Below, piece by piece: positions 58,665 through 64,000 of a DNA stretch of 64,000 nucleotides. The notes under the pieces are model-generated. The model was not told where the DNA came from and did not search any database. It saw only the letters and a list, made by a program, of their open reading frames with translations. The position numbers and the translations under genes are program-made. Origin of the DNA: Eretmocerus hayati (Eukaryota; Arthropoda; Insecta; Hymenoptera; Aphelinidae). Each line of letters starts with the position of its first letter. The stretch's first letter is position 1. The stretch covers positions 3,100,001 to 3,164,000 of the forward strand of contig CM056743.1 of the NCBI GenBank assembly GCA_029851415.1. The letters run 5' to 3'.

Positions 58665-59528
58665 TAGCACATTTTGGTACAAGGGTGGAAAACCTTTTTC
58701 TCGCGTCCGAGTGATGGGTTTCCGGCCTGAGCCGTAGGCGAATGTCGGAATCAACACGAGGATGCAAAATAGTACATTACGCGTCGAGTGCTGGAAAAAT
58801 GTTTCCTCACGAGACGCGAATGCAGTTTTATACGTCTGCATGGACGTATAAAATACATTTCACACCCATGTATAGAACTGTGTTTTTCGACAAACTGTTT
58901 GAGAAAGAGGAAAATCAGTGGAGAAAAGAGTACTTTCGATAAGCTGTGCGTAAAGGTGCACTTTGCGCAGTTTGGCGCGAGGTTTGGCGACTTTTACTCA
59001 CAGTTTATCGAAAAGTATGGTTAGATACACGAGCATGAACCTTATTATTCGCATCCTCATGATGATACCGACCCTCGTCTGCGGCTCGGGCCGGAAACCC
59101 ATCACTCGAACGCGAATAAAACGTTTTACGCCTTTGTATCGAAATATACTATTTCCGCATTGATGTTCCACTTTTTCGCACAGTTTGTCGAAAAACGGAG
59201 TTCGATACATGGGTTAAAAACCTATTATTCGCATTCTCGTGTTGATTCCGACCTTAGTCTCAGGCCGGAAACCCCATAACTCGGACGCGAAATAGTATAT
59301 TATGCGTCGAGTACCGGAAAACTTTATTCTTCACGAAAATTACGCTGGCCTACTGCAAAGCCGGCGTGGTTTTTGTAAAGAACAAAGTTTTCGGCTCGGT
59401 TTTCGGCACGAGACGCGTATGCCATTTTATCGGTCTGTACGTAGAAACAGCATGTTTCCATCGAGTTTCCATGCGTCCTCGTTACGCTATAAAAAAGTTT
59501 TTCCACCCTTGTATCGAAATGTACTAAG
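58665..59528. repeat. D-family cluster, part 1 (several fused copies, both orientations)
   Basis: 58665 starts forward (ATTTTGGTACAAGGGTGGAA, CGTCCGAGTGATGGGTTTCC). The 21-bp motif occurs at about 58879 (TCGACAAACTGTTTGAG) and 58937 (TCGATAAGCTGTGCGTAAAG). From about 59000 the D core runs in reverse (CATCACTCGAACGCGAATAA), with a motif at about 59177 (TTTCGCACAGTTTGTCGA). A second reverse core follows (59235-59300), and a last reverse end CACCCTTGTATCGAAATGTACT closes at 59525. Between them lie ACGCGTCGAGTGCTGG- and ACGAGACGCG-type words that belong only to these composite copies. Confidence 0.7.
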
Positions 59529-59533
59529 TTCAG

Positions 59534-60493
59534 TGTACCCAACTTGCCCCCATTCATCTATTTTCTTAATAACTTTGGCCCATCTCCATATTTTCCAACG
59601 CACCTTAGCTCATTAAAGCTTGTCTTAAGACTTTCAAGATAAGTTAAGGTACATTCAATTTGAATCAACTGTAGCCAAACTGTTTGAATTCTCCCAAAAG
59701 GTGATTTTTTAGAGTTTACAATAGTGTGTACCCAACTTGCCCCCATTAAGCCTTTTTCTTAATAACTTTGGTTTACTCCAACGATTCTCAACGTGCTTCA
59801 TTTTTTCTCAACGATGCTCAACTCATTTTGAAGCTTGTTTAAAGACCTCCAAAATGCACTAAACTACGTCCAAATTGGATTAATTGGAGCCGAACTGTCT
59901 CAATTCTTCCGAAATAAATGATGGAAATCGGCGATAAAGTGTTTTTATCGCCGTGCACGCACATTTGGAGCTTTTCGGTGGTTCGAAACACTATTTCTGG
60001 CCTATTTTGACGTGATAAACACGTTCCGAGTGGTAAAAAAGTCGTACTGCACGTCCTTCTGAGATAAACGTCTGGGGGCGTGTTAGGTACACTCCGATGT
60101 TGGCATCCTTGTTTACAAATCGTCTCCGTGTTTTGCACATAAAACAGCTACACATTCAAATTTCGCAATTTTGAGGGATGGATTCTGAAGGTCTTGAAAC
60201 AAGGAATCGAATGCGTTGAGGTACGTTAAAATTGGTTGAACTCAAAGAATTTGGCACCGATTTTACTGAAGGCAATTTCCTCGACGCTTTCTTAGCTAAG
60301 CAATCACGAAAAATAGAAAAATTACTCTAGATTTTCTGGAGAACGCAGGAATGATTCGGGGTCGACGCAAACTACTTACTTTCTCATATTTCAACATAAC
60401 AAACGTAAAAAAAAATTGCCGGGAGGCCAAGGAGTGCCCATCCCCGAGATCGGCATTGGGGGGCAAGTTGGGTACAGAGGCAAGTTAGGTACA
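59534..60493. mobile_element. TIR element E, copy E2 (about 960 bp) with duplicated left terminus
   Basis: Starts TGTACCCAACTTGCCCCCAT and ends GGGGGCAAGTTGGGTACA plus a second short end GAGGCAAGTTAGGTACA. The left terminus with about 190 bp of subterminal sequence occurs twice in tandem (59534 and 59728). The body matches E1 (CCTATTTTGACGTGATAAAC, GTTCCGAGTGGTAAAAAAGT). It sits between D-cluster pieces, with a reverse D end on its left and a forward D core on its right. Non-coding. Confidence 0.75.
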
Positions 60494-60504
60494 CTTACCT
60501 TATT

Positions 60505-60830
60505 TTACGTCCAAGTGATACGTTTCCGACCGGAGCTGCAGTCAAGAGTCGGAATCATCACCATCAGGATGCGAATAATAGGTTTTACACCTATGTATCG
60601 AACTGGGTTTTTCGACAAACTGTGCGGGAAAGTGGAAAATCAGTGCGGAAAAGGCACTTGTCTGCACAGCATGTCGAAAAGTAGGTTTAACTCTAGAGTA
60701 TTAAACTGTGTTTTTTCGCGAGTTTTTTGACAAACTATGAGAGAAAGTGGAAATTCAATGCAAAAAAGTTACCTTTGCGCACAGTATGTGAAAAATAATA
60801 TTTGTGCCTCGTTCGTCAAGTTCCCCACTT
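60505..60830 (+). repeat. D-family cluster, part 2
   Basis: Forward D core (CGTCCAAGTGATACGTTTCC, GTCGGAATCATCACCATCAG, GCGAATAATAGGTTTTACAC), then motif copies TCGACAAACTGTGCGGGAAA (60615), TGACAAACTATGAGAGAAA (60729) and inverted GCGCACAGTATG (60777). It continues into sequence with its own TCTCAGCCTGCGGCCCAGGC word. Confidence 0.7.
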
Positions 60831-61088
60831 CAGAGCGATTATTTCGATCTCAGCCTGCGGCCCAGGCCGAAAACCAATCGCTCAGAAGTGAACTACAACC
60901 TCATAACTCGGTGAGAAATGCACTATTTCATTATTCTAACCTAAAAATTTCACTTTCACACGTAGTTCTCATGATGGAAAATCATAATTATCCTGCGCTC
61001 GCAGGCTCATTTCGGGCGCGTAGACTTATTTTCATCGCTTCGCTCGAGAAACAGATTGTCCTAGCGCGCGAACTAAGCGTAGGCGCCC

Positions 61089-61954
61089 GGGGGTTATCTT
61101 AAATTCGCGCTACACGCTGAGCGCGTACCGAGCGCGGAGACAGCGTGTAGCTCGGCGTGTAGCCAGCGTGAATGATGCGTCGTCTGCAATGTGTACGAGA
61201 AAGTATGTACCGAAATATCAGAATCTCTTTCAAAATCAAGTTCCAAGTGCAAAATAAGATTCACGAGAGGGACTCGCGATTTGCGGACGCAAATCAATAC
61301 ATCGACGAGAATCGTGATGATGTAGTGTTGCAACTAGAATAGTGAGTCAACCAATACGCAGCACAGCCGTGACTGCTATAGCCGGCGTGTATTCGCATTG
61401 GCAATAAGTGATCATCTTATGAAGCACAAACTTGAGAAAGCCCATACATTTTTAGTGCGAGAGTCCGTATTAGAGGAAACGCCTGAAATATGAACACTTG
61501 CTTCGCGGAAGCCTAACCTCAAAACATACCACGGGCTGTGAAATTTGGCTGATAAAGGTTTATCCCCATCCAATCGACCTTGTGGGTGAATCTCGTAGAC
61601 GATTTTTGGAAAAACAGAGCGTTACTGCAATCGCATTTACACATTTTGACGATCAACTTGCACAAAGATCATCACCGCGCATTCGCGTGTATTCTGGTCA
61701 TACCAATAAAACTCGTCGCCATCTGCAGTTCGTTGATAAATCAACGTAATCGTTCGTAGCGTTGGTGTGTGCTTGCAAGTCCTCTTGGATAAGCTATTCT
61801 ACGCTGAAAAAGAATATTTTGCTCATCCAAAATATACTCATCTGAGTTCAAGTGCGGACGTCGCATCGTTCGCGCTGGTTACGCGCCGAGCTACACGCTC
61901 GGTTTCGCGCTCAAAACGCGCCAGCGCGTACCTACTCATTTACGATAACCCCCC
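61089..61954. mobile_element. TIR element J (about 866 bp) with GC-rich ends
   Basis: The left end GGGGGTTATCTTAAATTCGC is matched by the right end, read inward, GGGGGTTATCGTAAATGAGT. The inverted similarity continues for about 115 bp through words such as AGCGTGTAGCTCGGCGTGTA / GAGCGTGTAGCTCGGCGCGT and GATGCGTCGTC / GATGCGACGTC. The left arm also contains GAGCGCGTACCGAGCGCG. The core is AT-rich, with no recognisable ORF. No clear target duplication. Confidence 0.65.
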
Positions 61955-61989
61955 AGGGCAATAATGTCCTATTTTTGTATTTTTGTAAG

Positions 61990-62105
61990 CACCAGAAAAT
62001 CGAAAAATGGCATAAAAGTGTATTTTGTGCGCAGTTTGTCGACTTCCACTCACAGTCTATCGAACAGCAAAGTTCGACACACAGTAGTAAAACCTTATTG
62101 TGTCC
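61990..62105 (-). repeat. D-family fragment, part 3
   Basis: Reverse motif copies GTGCGCAGTTTGTCGA (about 62028-62043) and CACTCACAGTCTATCGA (about 62048-62064), then TCGACACACAGTAGTAAAAC. It is only the motif-bearing end of D. Confidence 0.6.
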
Positions 62106-64000
62106 ATTTCTGAATTTTCTCTTCAAGTTCACGATGAAACTGAGTGTTGTCTCATAACATATTAAATCGTGTTATCAAAATATACAGGTAACTTTAAAAT
62201 ATTCTTTAGCTATTTGTGATATCTTGATAATTATTCGTCACAAGAATGGAGCAAAATAAAGAAGCTGTTTTCTCTTAATGTATGGATCAAGAACATGGAA
62301 TCGACTTCACACGAGACTTCGCGTGTCAGAATTGTCCCTCTAACGTCAATGTATGTCAAGATTCTGAAGCATCGTTTACTGTATCGAACCTGAAAGAAGT
62401 TGATATGTGTAGGGTTTTACGATTAATCGAGGTAGCTCAAGTGGGCGAGCTTTGTTTGTCAGAAATTGTGAACTCTGTTGTTTCGTTATGAAATGATTAA
62501 TTTGAGTAGATGTTACCAAATTCCTCTTCTGCTTCTCCTAGCCAAACAGTTCGATGAGAGTATGATTCGTGAGACCAGAACTGTTGATATAAATTGAATC
62601 AGCTAATTGCTATAATGGAAAGAAAAAAAACTACAATAGCTGAGAAATGACCCAGTACGGATGCACACAAAAGAACTACATAACTACATGTATTGTTAAT
62701 GAAGAGCGGTTAAAAATTGGCGCGTTCATAAGGTGCACTACACATGTTCATAATAGCGTGATAAAACTTAATCTCTCGCTCTGTTAATGCTATTGGCTTC
62801 AATTACACTGAACTTCAATCATAATTGCCTTCAACTACTTCAAATTACACCACATGTAGATGGCGAGCAAATTAAAAAAATTTTCTATTCGAGCAGTCAT
62901 TGCCTCTATCCGCGAACTCACACATGCATGCATACACATCATACGGTTCCTGTTTCACGTTGTGAGTATGATTATAATTTGCTGCAGAAAATGAATAAAA
63001 CGAAGGTTAGCGTATCAACGGAAGCGTTCCGTACATAATTCCCGCTCTCTGGTAGAAACCTGTTTTGCGCAAAATTTCGAAAGTTAGCTCGACATCAGAT
63101 GAGATGTTCGATAACGTCGTACGATAAATATCAATTAAGGTCAGTCTCGGGGGGGGGGGGGGACAAGCTATCGATTCTCATTTGATCTGCAAAATGATTC
63201 CCACTACAAAAATATTCCACTCACGCACCGAGGTTTGGGTATTCTTGATTTTGAACCGAGTTTTGAACATTGAGAAGACGGTCGATTACTCGTCAGTATT
63301 GAATCTACAATCATACATTTTAGGTTAACTTTTTTCAAATCTTGTGGGAGGGGCAAGAATATGGGGATAAGATCTTCTTTACTCAGGGATAGAAAGCTAG
63401 ATAAAAGGAAGAAAAATGTCCATATATAATCTATAGGACAGCCAGGAAAGGTGTCAAACTCCGGACACATAAATACATAAATGTGCCGAAGCCGATTGTA
63501 CGCGTGCCGTGCGTCAGCACCCCCGTATCCATTTAATGTATGTGTGTGTGTTTCATGCTCCAAGCATCATGCTAGAGAAAGGAAAACCGACTTTGGGAGA
63601 CAGGACAAAGGAGAAAAGTCGAAGGCAGATTTCTCTTTGTATTGATATATATAGATACCCTCTATGCGCCGGTGTAATTACACGAGGAGGGGCTGTTTGC
63701 TTCTGATGCCAGGTTGTTGTGTGATGTCCTACGGATTTCTGATTCGAGCGTGTCTGTCGAGCTGTAGAATTGTAAAGGGAAGTTTCGAAGGCAAGAAAAA
63801 AGAAAAAAATAAGCCAACAATGCGTGGAAACTTGATGGGAAAGTCAATCTAGCGGAAAGAATCACGCCAATACATTCTATGCGCCCTATTTTGTGTTATT
63901 AGCTTCGACTGGTTTATGAGGTAGATTCATGGTAGTGAGGTTATGTACTACCCTATGAGAAGCAACTTGTGATTGAGCGTGAATATTCTTTTGGGATTTG
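62106..64000. other. Non-coding stretch to window end
   Basis: AT-rich. Poly-G tract at 63149-63162. The longest frame (minus 63563-63204, 119 codons) has no recognisable motif. No RNA gene or repeat family seen; a gene may of course begin beyond the window. Confidence 0.5.
63149..63162. repeat. Poly-G tract (14 G)
   Basis: Uninterrupted guanine run. Confidence 0.95.

Noticed and set aside
1..64000. CRISPR arrays, bacterial operons, rRNA
   Set aside because: None present; the tandem repeats have variable units without spacers, and the sequence is eukaryotic in character.

Overview
This window looks like a gene-poor, repeat-rich stretch of an insect nuclear genome. The base composition is AT-rich but CpG is not depleted. 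Scattered GGTTAGG-type words, an arthropod-style TCAGT initiator behind a TATA box, and an intron-split chymotrypsin-fold gene all fit an insect. A hymenopteran would suit the style, but nothing here proves it. There are no bacterial operons, no rRNA, no CRISPR and no long uninterrupted ORF. The longest open frames are 100-170 codons, and only one belongs to a family I recognise. That gene is a two-exon serine-protease homologue on the minus strand (about 12069-11044). It keeps the chymotrypsin fold signatures but has lost all three catalytic residues, and its intron would need a GC donor, so it is either a non-catalytic SPH or a decaying copy. | Layout. 0-15.7 kb: mostly unique non-coding DNA with a tRNA-like sequence (1915), terminal-inverted-repeat (TIR) element A1 (3509-4452), a candidate core promoter plus microsatellites (7.38-7.73 kb) and the SPH. 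15.7-18.5 kb: a cluster of element F (GC-rich palindromic ends), interrupted by element G (TTGATCAAG-rich ends), then element K. 19.0-22.2 kb: long-armed inverted-repeat element FB1. 24.0-24.8 kb: element E1. 28.0-29.1 kb: a 26-bp minisatellite with a 182-bp higher-order period. 29.5-34.8 kb: FB2, a 5.2-kb inverted-repeat element with arms of about 1.46 kb flanked by TA; its core holds a D element, a nested hairpin and a truncated A copy. 38.2-45.3 kb: a duplicated block built on a 10-bp repeat, with a roughly 80-bp minisatellite between the copies. 52.0-52.9 kb: inverted repeat L. 53.7-55.1 kb: A2, carrying a 437-bp nested insertion between TTAA sites. 58.6-62.1 kb: a dense mixture of D copies in both orientations, E2 and J. 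The rest is non-coding DNA in which I see no supported gene. | The most interesting content is a set of apparently undescribed, mostly palindromic mobile elements that nest in one another. Element D (about 200 bp) is the best defined. One copy has a matching empty site in a duplicated block, its ends form imperfect TIRs, and it carries a 21-bp motif three times at one end, two direct and one inverted. The two long-armed elements each have a D copy next to one arm's inner edge, and FB2 carries a mirrored pair of acidic terminal-exon-like sequences. No transposase was recognised, so all elements are presumed non-autonomous or decayed. All family assignments come from reading the sequence by eye; no database search was possible.
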